64,000 nucleotides of DNA, taken from contig JBBSIN010000001.1 in the NCBI GenBank assembly GCA_038232055.1, positions 20,173 through 84,172 of the forward strand. The letters run 5' to 3'. Position 1 is the first letter of the stretch. Each line of letters opens with the position of its first letter. The notes below the pieces were generated by a model. The model was not told the origin of the DNA. It saw only the letters and a list, made by a program, of their open reading frames with translations, and searched no databases. Made by a program: the position numbers and the translations under genes. The DNA is from JBBSIN01 sp038232055. Its GTDB lineage: Bacteria > Actinomycetota > Actinomycetes > JADGOV01. Below are positions 9,202-17,141 of the stretch, in pieces.

Positions 9202-10406
9202 ACCGGCCGCTACCGCGGCCACCTGACCTGCTGAGGCAGGGGCCGCTGCGGGCCGGCGCGTTCACCAGCCGCCTGCACGACGAGCGGGTCGCCGCACGCC
9301 TCGGGGTCGCCCTCGGCATCTCGTTCAGCGTGTGCTTCCTCACCGGGCTGTTGAGCCACGCCATCCAGCAACCGCCCGGGTGGTTCCTCTGGCCGCCGCG
9401 GCCGGTCAACCTCTACCGCGTCACCCAAGGGCTGCACGTCCTGACCGGGCTGGCCTCGATCCCGCTTCTCCTCGCGAAGCTGTGGACCGTCTACCCGAAG
9501 CTCTGGGAGTGGCCCCCGGTGCGCTCCATCGCGCACGCCGTCGAGCGGATCGCGCTCGCGGTGCTGGTCGGCGGCGCCACGCTCCAGCTGTTCACCGGCC
9601 TGGCCAACATCGCCTACTGGTATCCGTTCCGCTTCTTCTTCACGAGGACCCACTACTGGACGGCGTGGATCACGATCGGCGCGCTGCTCATCCACGTCGG
9701 CACGAAGGTCTCCATCGCCCGCGCCGCCCTGGCTACGCCCCTCGACCAATCCCTCGACCAACCCCTCGACCAGCCCGCAGAGCCGGAGCAACCCGACGAG
9801 CCGGACCCGCCCGGTCTCTCACGGCGTGGCTTCCTCACCTCCGTCGGCGTCGCCAGCGGCGTCGTCGTGGTGGCGACCGCCGGCCAGACCGTGCCGGGGC
9901 TCACCCGCCTCGACCTGCTCGGTGCGCGGCGACCGGACATCGGCTCGCAGGGGCTCCCGGTCAACAAGAGCGCCAAGGGCTCCGGAGTGACCAAGCTCGC
10001 CAGCGACCCGGCGTACCGGCTGCGGGTCGACGGCCCGCGCGGCTTCACGCTGTCGCTCGACGAGTTGCGTGCTCTGCCGCAGCGCACGGTCGCGTTGCCG
10101 ATCACCTGCGTCGAGGGCTGGAGCGTTGGGGCGCGCTGGAGTGGCGTGCCCATGGGCGAACTCCTCGACCGTGCCGGGGCGCCGCGGGACGCACGGGTGC
10201 GCGTCGAGTCGCTGCAGAAGGGCGGCCTCTACCGGACGTCGGTCCTCGACCCGTCGCACGCGCGCGACCGGCTCACGCTGCTCGCCCTGCGGGTCAACGG
10301 CGAGGAGCTCGACCTCGACCACGGCTTCCCGTGCCGGCTCATCGCCCCGAACCGACCGGGGGTCCTGCAGACGAAGTGGGTGGCCCGCCTGGAGGTGCTG
10401 ACATGA
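9174..10406 (+). CDS. Membrane-anchored molybdopterin-dependent oxidoreductase (sulfite-oxidase fold)
   Basis: A 410-residue two-part protein. Residues about 40-180 contain four or so hydrophobic segments with several histidines (a cytochrome-b561-like layout). After an Asp/Pro-rich linker bearing three short LDQ repeats comes SRRGFLTSVGVASG, which looks like a Tat-type SRRxFL segment now internal. The C-terminal about 150 residues are a sulfite-oxidase-type molybdopterin domain with the Mo-ligand cysteine in ITCVEGWS. The substrate side should face outside, with electrons entering the membrane domain. The start overlaps the methyltransferase gene by 28 bp. Relatives include YedY/MsrP-like reductases, but the substrate here is unknown. 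Confidence 0.8.
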   Translation: MVLGAHRLLNRPLPRPPDLLRQGPLRAGAFTSRLHDERVAARLGVALGISFSVCFLTGLLSHAIQQPPGWFLWPPRPVNLYRVTQGLHVLTGLASIPLLLAKLWTVYPKLWEWPPVRSIAHAVERIALAVLVGGATLQLFTGLANIAYWYPFRFFFTRTHYWTAWITIGALLIHVGTKVSIARAALATPLDQSLDQPLDQPAEPEQPDEPDPPGLSRRGFLTSVGVASGVVVVATAGQTVPGLTRLDLLGARRPDIGSQGLPVNKSAKGSGVTKLASDPAYRLRVDGPRGFTLSLDELRALPQRTVALPITCVEGWSVGARWSGVPMGELLDRAGAPRDARVRVESLQKGGLYRTSVLDPSHARDRLTLLALRVNGEELDLDHGFPCRLIAPNRPGVLQTKWVARLEVLT

Positions 10407-10858
10407 CGACGCTCTCCGGGCGCGACGAGCCCCGCCCATGGCGCGGCCGCTTCCTGCTCTACGGCGTCGGTGCGGCCGCGATCCTCTGGGGGCTGCGGGG
10501 CATCGTCGTCGACGCGGCCGTCACCCAGCCCGTCAACTGGGCGGTCTTCTTCGTCTTGGGAGTCCTCGGGCACGACGTCCTGCTGGCGCCCATCGTCTTC
10601 GTGGTGGCGCTCGTCGGCGTACGCCGCCTCCCGGCGAGATACCGCTCCCTCGTCCAGGCCGGCGTTGTCGTGAGCGGCCTCGTCACGCTCGTCGCGCTGC
10701 CCGTCGTACTCGGCTTCGGCCGACGACCGGACGTGCCGTCGCAGCTGCCGCTCCCCTACCTCCGCAACCTGCTGCTGATCCTCGCCCTGGTGTGGGCCGC
10801 CGTGGCCGTGCTTGTCGTACGCCGAAGGATTCAGCGTTCCCGTGCGGTCATGGAGTAG
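10403..10858 (+). CDS. Small integral membrane protein of unknown function
   Basis: A 151-residue protein with four predicted membrane helices (around residues 18-40, 45-70, 83-105 and 121-142) and basic cytoplasmic ends. No family was recognised. The ATG start overlaps the oxidoreductase stop (ATGA), and the gene closes the five-gene operon. Its size suggests a subunit or partner of the membrane oxidoreductase; this is inference from coupling. The final 28 bp overlap the 3' end of the convergent SDR gene. Confidence 0.65.
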   Translation: MTTLSGRDEPRPWRGRFLLYGVGAAAILWGLRGIVVDAAVTQPVNWAVFFVLGVLGHDVLLAPIVFVVALVGVRRLPARYRSLVQAGVVVSGLVTLVALPVVLGFGRRPDVPSQLPLPYLRNLLLILALVWAAVAVLVVRRRIQRSRAVME

Positions 10859-11733
10859 CGCAGCTTCGCCATCATGTTCTCGGCTCCGGGCACGATGCCG
10901 CTCTGCTCGAAGAGTTCCGGGACGCGCTCGGCAAGCTGCTCCGGCGTCCAGCGCTGCGACTCGTTCTCGATAGCGGCGGCGCTGGTGAACGGCCGGTAGA
11001 TCTCGACCGCGTCGCCCTGGACGCCGAGCACCTTGCCGCTGATGTGCGCCGCCTCGTCGCTGCACAGGTAGGCGACCAGCGGCGCCACGTTGTCCGGATG
11101 CCAGAAGTCGAACCCCTGCTGCTCGCCGGCCGGAATCGACCCGTAGGCGCCCTCCGTCATCCGGGTCCGTGCCGCGGGCGCGATTGCGTTGCAGGTGACC
11201 CCGTAGCGGGCCATCTCCTGGGCGACGATCGTGGAGAACGCCGCGATGCCGGCCTTCGCCGCGCCGTAGTTGGCCTGCCCGAAGTTGCCGAGCAGTCCCG
11301 AGGTGCTGGCGGTGCAGACGATCCGACCGGGGCGGCCCTCGGCCTTCCAGTACTCACAGGCGAAGTGCGTCGGCGCGTAGTGTCCCCGCAGGTGCACCTT
11401 GATCACCGTGTCCCACTCGTCGGGCGTCATCTTCCCGACCGTGCGGTCGCGCAGGATGCCGGCGTTGTTGACCAGTGCGTCGAGCCCGCCATACTCCTCG
11501 ATCGCCTGGCGGACCAGGTCACGCGCGTCGTCGAACTCGGAGCAGTCGCCGGAGTTGAGTACGGCGCCGCCGCCAGTTCGCCTGATCTCGTCGACGACGG
11601 CGCGCCCGGCCTCGGCGTCGAGCTCGTTGACGACGACCCGGGCGCCGGCGCGGGCGAGCTCGATCGCCTCGCCCCGGCCAATGCCGCGGCCCGCTCCGGT
11701 GACGATCGCTACCTTGCCGTCGAGCAATCCCAT
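10831..11733 (-). CDS. Short-chain dehydrogenase/reductase (beta-hydroxyacyl/hydroxysteroid type)
   Basis: A 300-residue classical SDR with a C-terminal extension of about 45 residues. It has the cofactor motif TGAGRGIGRGEAIEL, NNAGIL, the catalytic Ser in STSGLLGNFGQ and YGAAK (Tyr-x-x-x-Lys). The acidic residue in VVNELDAEAG favours NAD. The architecture resembles the dehydrogenase part of multifunctional peroxisomal-type enzymes and mycobacterial sterol or lipid SDRs. The tail (EQLAERVPELFEQSGIVPGA) is a shared extra helix region. The ATG at 11733 begins the homology. It is monocistronic and divergent from arcA, with only 51 bp between starts. Confidence 0.85.
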   Translation of the reverse strand: MGLLDGKVAIVTGAGRGIGRGEAIELARAGARVVVNELDAEAGRAVVDEIRRTGGGAVLNSGDCSEFDDARDLVRQAIEEYGGLDALVNNAGILRDRTVGKMTPDEWDTVIKVHLRGHYAPTHFACEYWKAEGRPGRIVCTASTSGLLGNFGQANYGAAKAGIAAFSTIVAQEMARYGVTCNAIAPAARTRMTEGAYGSIPAGEQQGFDFWHPDNVAPLVAYLCSDEAAHISGKVLGVQGDAVEIYRPFTSAAAIENESQRWTPEQLAERVPELFEQSGIVPGAENMMAKLRYSMTARER

Positions 11734-11784
11734 GAGCGCGAATCTAGCGACTGCCGACCACCCGATTCCCGCTAGGCTTCCGCG

Positions 11785-12999
11785 GTGAGCGAAGCGCGGC
11801 ATCGCGTCGACAGCGAGGTGGGGCGCCTGCGGACGGTGCTGCTGCACCGGCCCGGCGCGGAGCTCAAGCGGCTCACCCCGCGCAACAACGACGAGCTGCT
11901 CTTCGACGGCATCCCGTGGGTGGACCGTGCACAGGCCGAGCACGACGCCTTCGCGGCCCGGCTGCGCGACCGTGGCGTCGAGGTCCTCTACCTCGCCGAG
12001 CTGCTCGCCGAGACACTCCAGGAGGCGGCGGCTCGCGAGCACGTGCTCGACAGCGCGCTGGTCCCCGGTGCGATCGGGCCGACGCTGGCGCGGGAGCTGC
12101 GCGGCTACCTCGGGGAGCTCACGCCGTACGACCTGGCCGAGGTGGTCATGGCCGGGATGTCGCACGAGGAGCTGCCGTTTACCGGCGGGGTCGTCGATCG
12201 GATGACCGGGGTCGACGACTTCGTCATCCGGCCGCTCGCCAACCTGCTGTTCACCAGGGACTCCAGCGTGTGGGTCGACGCCCAGGTCGCCGTCACCCAG
12301 CCGTCGATGCCGGCGCGGCGTCGGGAGAGCGCGGTGACCGGCACGATCTACACCTACCATCCGCGTTTCGCGGGAACGCCGTTGCTCTACCGCGGGCATC
12401 CGGACGACGAGGCCTGGCTGGAAGGCGGTGACGTGCTCGTTCTCGCGCCGGGCGTCCTCGCGGTCGGCGTCGGGCAGCGGACGACGCCGGCTGGAGTCGA
12501 GTCGTTTACGCTCCGCGTCTTCGCCGCGGGCGTGGTCCACACGGTGCTCGCCGTGCCGATCGAGCAGGGCCGCGCGACGATGCATCTCGACACCGTCTGC
12601 ACGATGGTGGACCGTGACGCCGTCGTGATGTACCCGCCGGTCGCCGACACGCTCGCGGCGTACGTCCTCACGCCCGCCGGGGCCGGCGGCGTACGGGTCG
12701 ACGGGCCGGAACCCTTCCTGGTGGCGGCCGCCAAGGCGATGGGGATCGACACGCTGCGGCTCATCGACACCGGGCTCGATCCGATCACCGCGGAGCGGGA
12801 GCAGTGGGACGACGGCAACAACACGCTGGCGATCGCGCCGGGTGTCGTCGTCGCGTACGAACGAAACACCGAGACGAACGCTCGTCTCGCCGACGCCGGC
12901 ATCGAGGTCATCGCGATCGCGGGCAGCGAGCTGGGCAGTGGGCGCGGTGGGCCGCGGTGCATGTCGTGCCCGATCCTGCGCGACCCGCTAACCGACTGA
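11785..12999 (+). CDS. arcA: Arginine deiminase
   Basis: A 404-residue enzyme converting arginine to citrulline and ammonia. Guanidino-group-modifying motifs are all present: [22 protein letters not shown], the [11 protein letters not shown] block with the active His, and the catalytic Cys in [10 protein letters not shown] near the C-terminus. Length is normal for ArcA (about 400-420). The GTG start is at 11785. No arcB, arcC or arcD is adjacent, so it stands alone rather than in the classical fermentation operon. It may supply citrulline or ammonia, or buffer acid. Confidence 0.93.
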   Translation: MSEARHRVDSEVGRLRTVLLHRPGAELKRLTPRNNDELLFDGIPWVDRAQAEHDAFAARLRDRGVEVLYLAELLAETLQEAAAREHVLDSALVPGAIGPTLARELRGYLGELTPYDLAEVVMAGMSHEELPFTGGVVDRMTGVDDFVIRPLANLLFTRDSSVWVDAQVAVTQPSMPARRRESAVTGTIYTYHPRFAGTPLLYRGHPDDEAWLEGGDVLVLAPGVLAVGVGQRTTPAGVESFTLRVFAAGVVHTVLAVPIEQGRATMHLDTVCTMVDRDAVVMYPPVADTLAAYVLTPAGAGGVRVDGPEPFLVAAAKAMGIDTLRLIDTGLDPITAEREQWDDGNNTLAIAPGVVVAYERNTETNARLADAGIEVIAIAGSELGSGRGGPRCMSCPILRDPLTD

Positions 13000-13030
13000 G
13001 CCCCCGGTCAGGCAACCTGCCGACGACGGT

Positions 13031-13116
13031 CCTGACGACCGGTCCTGGCGACCGGTCCTGGTGACCGCCGCCACTTGACCGCCGCCACTTGACCGCCGCC
13101 ACTTGACCGCCGCCGA
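13031..13116. repeat. Tandem 13-bp then 14-bp repeats
   Basis: Three units of a 13-bp repeat (CCTGRCGACCGGT-like, beginning at 13031, 13044 and 13057) run straight into three full and one partial units of GACCGCCGCCACTT (from 13063, 13077, 13091 and 13105). Spacing is exact. It is probably slippage-derived. Confidence 0.8.
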
Positions 13117-13121
13117 ACCAG

Positions 13122-13203
13122 CGATCTCCTTCGCTCGCCGTGTGGTGGCTGGGGATCGGTTCTGGAGATCGTTAGGCGACAATGGCGCACGCGAAGGAGA
13201 TCG
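13122..13203. other. 13-bp inverted repeat with 56-nt loop
   Basis: CGATCTCCTTCGC at 13122-13134 is the exact reverse complement of 13191-13203. An inner TCGCC/GGCGA pair could extend the stem. It may be a structured RNA or an operator; no function is assignable. Confidence 0.45.
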
Positions 13204-13244
13204 TTCAGCCGCCGGAGGTCGTCGGAGGGCGCGTCCCAGTGATC

Positions 13245-13369
13245 GTCCGAGGAGCTGTCCGAGATCGTCCGAGTGATCGTCCGAGGAGACGGCGGCGTAC
13301 CACCTGCGGAAACGGCCTCGAAATTCCTCGGACACGTGCTCGGACACGTGCTCGGACAAGTGCTCGGAC
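13245..13369. repeat. Mirrored heptamer array (copy 2): 4x GTCCGAG, 41-nt spacer, 4x CTCGGAC
   Basis: GTCCGAG starts at 13245, 13257, 13267 and 13279. Exactly 41 nt later CTCGGAC starts at 13327, 13339, 13351 and 13363 (12-bp spacing). The spacer begins GAGA and carries ACCTGCGGA at offset 16, both as in copy 1 at 1804-1894. Confidence 0.72.
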
Positions 13370-13474
13370 AATCTTGGTGACGGCCGGCGCCTGTCACCGG
13401 ACTTCGAACCGAGCGGCTGGCCGCTCAGAGAAACCGCTCAGAGAAGCCGCCCACAAGCCGCCCAGAAGCCGCCC

Positions 13475-13523
13475 AAAGAAAAGGCCCGAGCGCCACCGAC
13501 GGGGGATGCGGCAGCGCTCGGGC
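13475..13523 (-). terminator. Rho-independent terminator (minus strand)
   Basis: A 10-bp stem (13484-13493 with 13514-13523, GCCCGAGCGC and its complement, 20-nt loop) is followed on the minus strand by TTTTCTTT (complement of 13475-13482). It lies downstream of the anti-sigma-type gene ending at 13640. Confidence 0.75.
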
Positions 13524-13639
13524 ACTTCTAGGGTAACCCGTCGGCGGGAAATGTAACCCCGCCATTCGGGTCACGCTGTGGTGTCGCATGACGGCGGCGC
13601 CGGATTCCGTGGGGTGTCGCGTGGCGACGTGGCGCCGGG

Positions 13640-14116
13640 TCAGACCGCGGCGGCGACTTTGTCGGCGGATGCTAGTTCCACGGTCGCCCAGACCGTCGTC
13701 TCGCGCCCACCGCGGTCGCGCTGGACTCCCCACTCGCCGCAGAGCGCCTCGACGATGGACAGGCCGCGACCACCCGTGGCGGACTCGGACACGCTTCGGA
13801 GGGCCGGCATCGTGACACCGCCGCCGTCGGTGACGGCCACGGACAAGACTGATCCGCCGAGGCGCCATTCCACGCCGACCGTGCCGTCCGGCAGGGCGTG
13901 CGCGTGCCGCAGCGCGTTGCCCATCAGTTCGGAGAGCACGATCATGGCGTCGTCGACGACGGGCGCCGGTACCCCGGTCCGGCCGAGTTGGCCGCAGACG
14001 AGCTGCCGGGCGAGCGACGCGCTGTCCAGCGCGTACGGCAGGGACAGGACGGCCATGAACCGTTCCACCCCCGTCGGGCAGCCTGTCAGAGTCAGTGAGC
14101 CCAGGGTTCCCGGCAT
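13640..14116 (-). CDS. RsbW/SpoIIAB-like ATP-binding regulatory protein (HATPase_c_2)
   Basis: A 158-residue protein with a GHKL ATPase fold of the anti-sigma serine-kinase type. The N-box region is IVLSELMGNALRHAHAL, the G1-like motif is VAVTDGGGVTMP and the G2-like motif is SATGGRGLSIVEALC. In Streptomyces-like genomes many such proteins act as orphan regulators of sigma factors or anti-anti-sigma proteins. No partner sigma factor or STAS protein is adjacent. The start at 14116 was chosen because the sequence upstream is not protein-like; Met21 is an alternative. Confidence 0.78.
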   Translation of the reverse strand: MPGTLGSLTLTGCPTGVERFMAVLSLPYALDSASLARQLVCGQLGRTGVPAPVVDDAMIVLSELMGNALRHAHALPDGTVGVEWRLGGSVLSVAVTDGGGVTMPALRSVSESATGGRGLSIVEALCGEWGVQRDRGGRETTVWATVELASADKVAAAV

Positions 14117-14141
14117 TTGCTTTCTCAAAACGGTCTTTACG

Positions 14142-14936
14142 TCAGCGCCGTAGGCGCCGCAGTACACGCCGGGGGCGGTTCGTGATGATTGCGTCCACGC
14201 CCAGCGAGAGGCAGAGCTCCACGTCGTCGGGATCGTCGACAGTCCACACGTGTACGGCGCCGCCTCGGGCATGAACCCGGTCGACGTAGTGCGGATGACG
14301 GCGTACGACGGCGATCGACGGCCCGGCGATCGGCACCCGTGCCGGCAGCGAACCGTCGCGGTGGCGCACCGGCACCCAGCGCATGAGGAAGACGGTGGGC
14401 AACTCGGGCGCGAGCAGGTGTATTCGGCGCAGGCTCGTCGAGGAGAAGCTCATCACCCGGACGTTGGCGCGGCCCGGCCGGGGACGATCCATCCCGAACT
14501 CCGCGAGCACGTCGACCAGCGCCCGCTCGACGAGGCCGGCGTACCGCGTCGGGTGCTTGGTTTCGATCGCCAGTTCCACCGGCCGCGCCGCCTCTTCGAC
14601 GAGGCGCAGCAGCCGCTGGAGCGTCAGCACCTGCGTCCGGTCGCGGTCCGGCTCCTCCGGCTCGTCGTCTCGCGAGACCAAGCCCTCGGCATACCAGGAC
14701 CCGAAGTCCAGCTCGGCGAGGTCGGCCAGCTCGAGTGTCGACACGACACCGCGCCCGTTGGACGTTCGGTCGATGCGCCGGTCATGGACGCACACGAGTA
14801 CGCCGTCGCGGGTGAGCCGGACGTCGCACTCGAGCGCGCCGGAGCCCACGTCGATGGCCTGCCGGAAAGCGGCGAGCGTGTGCTCGGGCACCGCCTCGGA
14901 GGCCCCGCGATGCGCCACGACCTGCGGCACCGCCAT
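14142..14936 (-). CDS. Glycerophosphodiester phosphodiesterase
   Basis: A 264-residue GDPD-family TIM barrel with no signal peptide, hence cytoplasmic like UgpQ. The catalytic pattern is visible: VVAHRGASEAVPEHTLAAF (His-Arg, then Glu/His-Thr), ALECDVRLTRDGVLVCVHD (Glu and Asp metal ligands and general-base His), LAIETKHP, and a C-terminal HVWTVDD and ITNRP. It hydrolyses glycerophosphodiesters from phospholipid turnover to glycerol-3-phosphate and an alcohol. The ATG at 14936 matches the usual family start. Confidence 0.9.
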   Translation of the reverse strand: MAVPQVVAHRGASEAVPEHTLAAFRQAIDVGSGALECDVRLTRDGVLVCVHDRRIDRTSNGRGVVSTLELADLAELDFGSWYAEGLVSRDDEPEEPDRDRTQVLTLQRLLRLVEEAARPVELAIETKHPTRYAGLVERALVDVLAEFGMDRPRPGRANVRVMSFSSTSLRRIHLLAPELPTVFLMRWVPVRHRDGSLPARVPIAGPSIAVVRRHPHYVDRVHARGGAVHVWTVDDPDDVELCLSLGVDAIITNRPRRVLRRLRR

Positions 14937-14992
14937 GACCGGTGAGTTCAGGACCGGCACTGCTGCCCCCGTATGGGCAACGTCACGGGAAT

Positions 14993-15658
14993 CTACGGTA
15001 GTCGCCACTCCTCGCGGCCGTACGCCATGTCCCAGAAAAGAAGCTCGTAGCGGGCCGTCAGCCGAAAGTGCTCGTGCATGCGGTCCTCCTGGGGCGCCGA
15101 GACCGTAGACCCCACCTCGTCGGTCAGGCAGAGCACGTCGGCGACGACGTAGGCGAACTCCTCGCCGCTGTAGGTGTCGATCCAGCGTTGGTAGCGGGCG
15201 TCGGTCGAGCCGCGGCCGACCAGCTCGGCGCCGACCCGCTGGTAGATCCAGTAGCACGGCAAGACCGCGGCGAGCCCGTCCTCGAAGGAGCCGCCGTACG
15301 CCGTCGCGAGCAGATAGCTCGTGTATGCCCGGTTGGTCGGTGCGACCGGAGTGCGCTCGACGTCCGCCGGGTCGAGCCCGAGCTCGGGCAGCAGCGACTC
15401 GTGCAGGGGCCGCTCGACGTCGAGCGCGCCCGCGGCGTGCCGGGCGAACATCGCCACCTGCCGCGGCTGGTAGGCCTTGGCGCCGACGACGGCCAGCGCG
15501 CGCGCGTAGTCGACGAGGTAGCGGGCGTCCTGCGCGACGTAGAACCCGAACGCGGCCGGGTCGAGGGTGCCGTCGCTCAGCCCGGTGAGGAACGGGTGCT
15601 CGAGGATCGCGGCGTACGTCGGCTCAATGCCGGCCCAGAGCCGCTGGGTCAGCGTCAC
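14993..15658 (-). CDS. tenA: TenA-family thiaminase II / aminopyrimidine salvage enzyme
   Basis: A 221-residue helical enzyme of the TenA/Thi-4 family. Motifs are HPFLTGLSDGTLDPAAFGFY, the VAQDARYLVDYARAL stretch, YTSYLLATAY, the LPCYWIYQRVG block with the catalytic Cys, and a terminal YELLFWDMAY. It hydrolyses aminomethylpyrimidine (and thiamine breakdown products) to HMP for thiamine salvage. The GTG start overlaps the stop of the upstream permease gene (4 bp), and both lie under a TPP riboswitch, which strongly supports this role. Confidence 0.92.
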   Translation of the reverse strand: MTLTQRLWAGIEPTYAAILEHPFLTGLSDGTLDPAAFGFYVAQDARYLVDYARALAVVGAKAYQPRQVAMFARHAAGALDVERPLHESLLPELGLDPADVERTPVAPTNRAYTSYLLATAYGGSFEDGLAAVLPCYWIYQRVGAELVGRGSTDARYQRWIDTYSGEEFAYVVADVLCLTDEVGSTVSAPQEDRMHEHFRLTARYELLFWDMAYGREEWRLP

Positions 15659-17022
15659 CTGGTGCGTCGTTCCAGCGGTGCCAGGGCGACCGTCGCGGCA
15701 GCCGCCACCATGAAGGAGAGCAGCGAGGCGCTCATCCAGGTCGCCGGGGCGAAGCCGACGGCGTCCGCCAGGCCGGTCCACCGGTCCCGCCACCATCCGA
15801 TGTAGCCGGGGTTGACGAGCTGGTACGCCGCGAAGCCGAGCGCCCACGGCAAGATCATCAGCCAACGGGAGGGGGCGTGCTCGGAGACGTCCCACGAGCC
15901 GCTGCGGCGCAGCAGGTAGTAGTCGACGACGAAGACGGCGAACATCGGCACGAACACCGAGCCGAGCAGGACGAGGGAGTTGTAGTAGTCGCCGATGTCG
16001 AGGGTGAGCGCGGCCAGTGTGGCGAGCCCGCCGACCACCACGGCGAGCAGCCGGCGGTCGAGCAGCGGGCGCAGGTTCTGCACGGATACGACGGTCGAGT
16101 ACGTGTCGGCAAAGCACTGGTCCAGCTCGCGCAGGACAAGGACGCCGAACGCCAGCCAGCCGACCGGCACGGCGATGAACGCGGCAAACACGTCGTGCTG
16201 CAGCACCCCGGCGTCGGCGCTCGCGCTGACCACCGTGGACAGCGCGATGAGCCCGAGCGCGTAGTAGGCGACCTGCGTGACGGCGTAGCCGCCGACCGCG
16301 CCGAGAAAGGCCGACCGCACGGTGCGCGAGTGTCGCGAGTAGTCGCTGGCGAGCGGGACCCAGGAGACCGCGACCGCGATCGCGAAGTCGGCAGCGAGCC
16401 AGAAGTCGCCCCAGGACCCCCTGGTCAGCGACGGCAGCGGGTTGCGGAGCAGCTGAACGTAGAGGTACGCCGTCGCGACGAGCACGGCACCCAGCGCGTA
16501 CCGGCGGAGCACCCGGACCGCGCCGAGGGGTCGCAGCGCCATCAGCGTCGCGAGCGTCCCGGCCGCCACGACGTAGGGCCAGCGAGCGCCGTGCCACGGC
16601 AGCAGCTGCTGGGCCGCCGAGGTGATCACGACGATCTCGAAGATGGTCCAGCCGACGAGCTGCAGCACGTTGAGGACGGTCGGCAGGTACGACGCGCGCA
16701 CCCCGAGCAGCCCCCGCAGCAGCACCATGGACGGTGCGCCGGTGCGCGCCCCCGGCACCGCGGCCAGCCCGATCAGCAGCGAGCCGAGGAGCGTGCCGAC
16801 GACGAGCGCGACGAACGCCGCCACGAGTGAGAGCTGCGCGCCACCGGTCGGGGCGAGCAGGTAGATCGCGCCGACCGGCCCCAGCAGGCTGACCCCGAGG
16901 TTGCCCCAGAGCCCGAGCTGGTCGAGCAGGCTCAGCGTCCGCGGGGCCGGCTCGGCGAGGGTGTGCGGCGCCTCGGCGGCGCTGCGTCGGTTCCGGGTGT
17001 CCTGCTCGACGACAGTCGACAT
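15655..17022 (-). CDS. NCS1-family permease, probable thiamine-precursor (HMP) transporter
   Basis: A 455-residue integral membrane protein with about 12 helices, similar to cytosine/purine/hydantoin (NCS1) transporters. It has the N-terminal LLDQLGLWGNLGVSLLGP block and a GARTGAPSM segment. NCS1 members of the CytX kind found with tenA under THI-box control import hydroxymethylpyrimidine or a precursor. Here the substrate is inferred from the preceding TPP riboswitch and the overlapping tenA gene. The ATG at 17022 lies just downstream of the riboswitch. Confidence 0.87.
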   Translation of the reverse strand: MSTVVEQDTRNRRSAAEAPHTLAEPAPRTLSLLDQLGLWGNLGVSLLGPVGAIYLLAPTGGAQLSLVAAFVALVVGTLLGSLLIGLAAVPGARTGAPSMVLLRGLLGVRASYLPTVLNVLQLVGWTIFEIVVITSAAQQLLPWHGARWPYVVAAGTLATLMALRPLGAVRVLRRYALGAVLVATAYLYVQLLRNPLPSLTRGSWGDFWLAADFAIAVAVSWVPLASDYSRHSRTVRSAFLGAVGGYAVTQVAYYALGLIALSTVVSASADAGVLQHDVFAAFIAVPVGWLAFGVLVLRELDQCFADTYSTVVSVQNLRPLLDRRLLAVVVGGLATLAALTLDIGDYYNSLVLLGSVFVPMFAVFVVDYYLLRRSGSWDVSEHAPSRWLMILPWALGFAAYQLVNPGYIGWWRDRWTGLADAVGFAPATWMSASLLSFMVAAAATVALAPLERRTR

Positions 17023-17026
17023 GCGC

Positions 17027-17115
17027 GCTCCCTACGCCGGCATTACCCGGACAGGTTCGGCGGTCGGCGACCCGGTCAATCGCCCTCTCAGCCCGGTCGG
17101 TCCGAGCTCCCGCGA
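17027..17115 (-). promoter_or_regulatory. TPP riboswitch (THI box)
   Basis: Read on the minus strand, this leader has the conserved THI-box order: GCGGGAGCTCGG, then GGGCTGAGAGGG, then CCGAACCTG, then GGGTAATGCCGGCGTAGGGA. It ends about 5 nt before the permease ATG, so TPP binding should hide the ribosome site or terminate transcription. It places the permease-tenA operon under thiamine pyrophosphate repression. Confidence 0.95.
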
Positions 17116-17141
17116 ATGTCAGCCAGCGTACGCCGCGCCGG

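Larger units (their letters stand above)
13000..13639. other. 640-bp intergenic region made largely of short repeats
   Basis: No convincing gene was found. The open frames here are low-complexity (repeated Ser-Glu-His or Arg-Thr-Arg runs) produced by the repeats. The region holds tandem 13-bp and 14-bp repeats (13031-13116), a 13-bp inverted repeat spanning 13122-13203, a mirrored heptamer array (13245-13369), a run of CCGCCCA-like units (13430-13475) and a terminator for the minus strand (13475-13523). Confidence 0.7.

Noticed and set aside
9740..9778. CTCGACCA repeats suspected as a regulatory or CRISPR-like array
   Set aside because: Three short units inside a coding linker encode LDQ repeats in frame; there are no spacers.
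13008..13556. Two opposed open frames in the arcA downstream gap
   Set aside because: Their translations are repeated short units created by DNA repeats; there is no ribosome site and no family.
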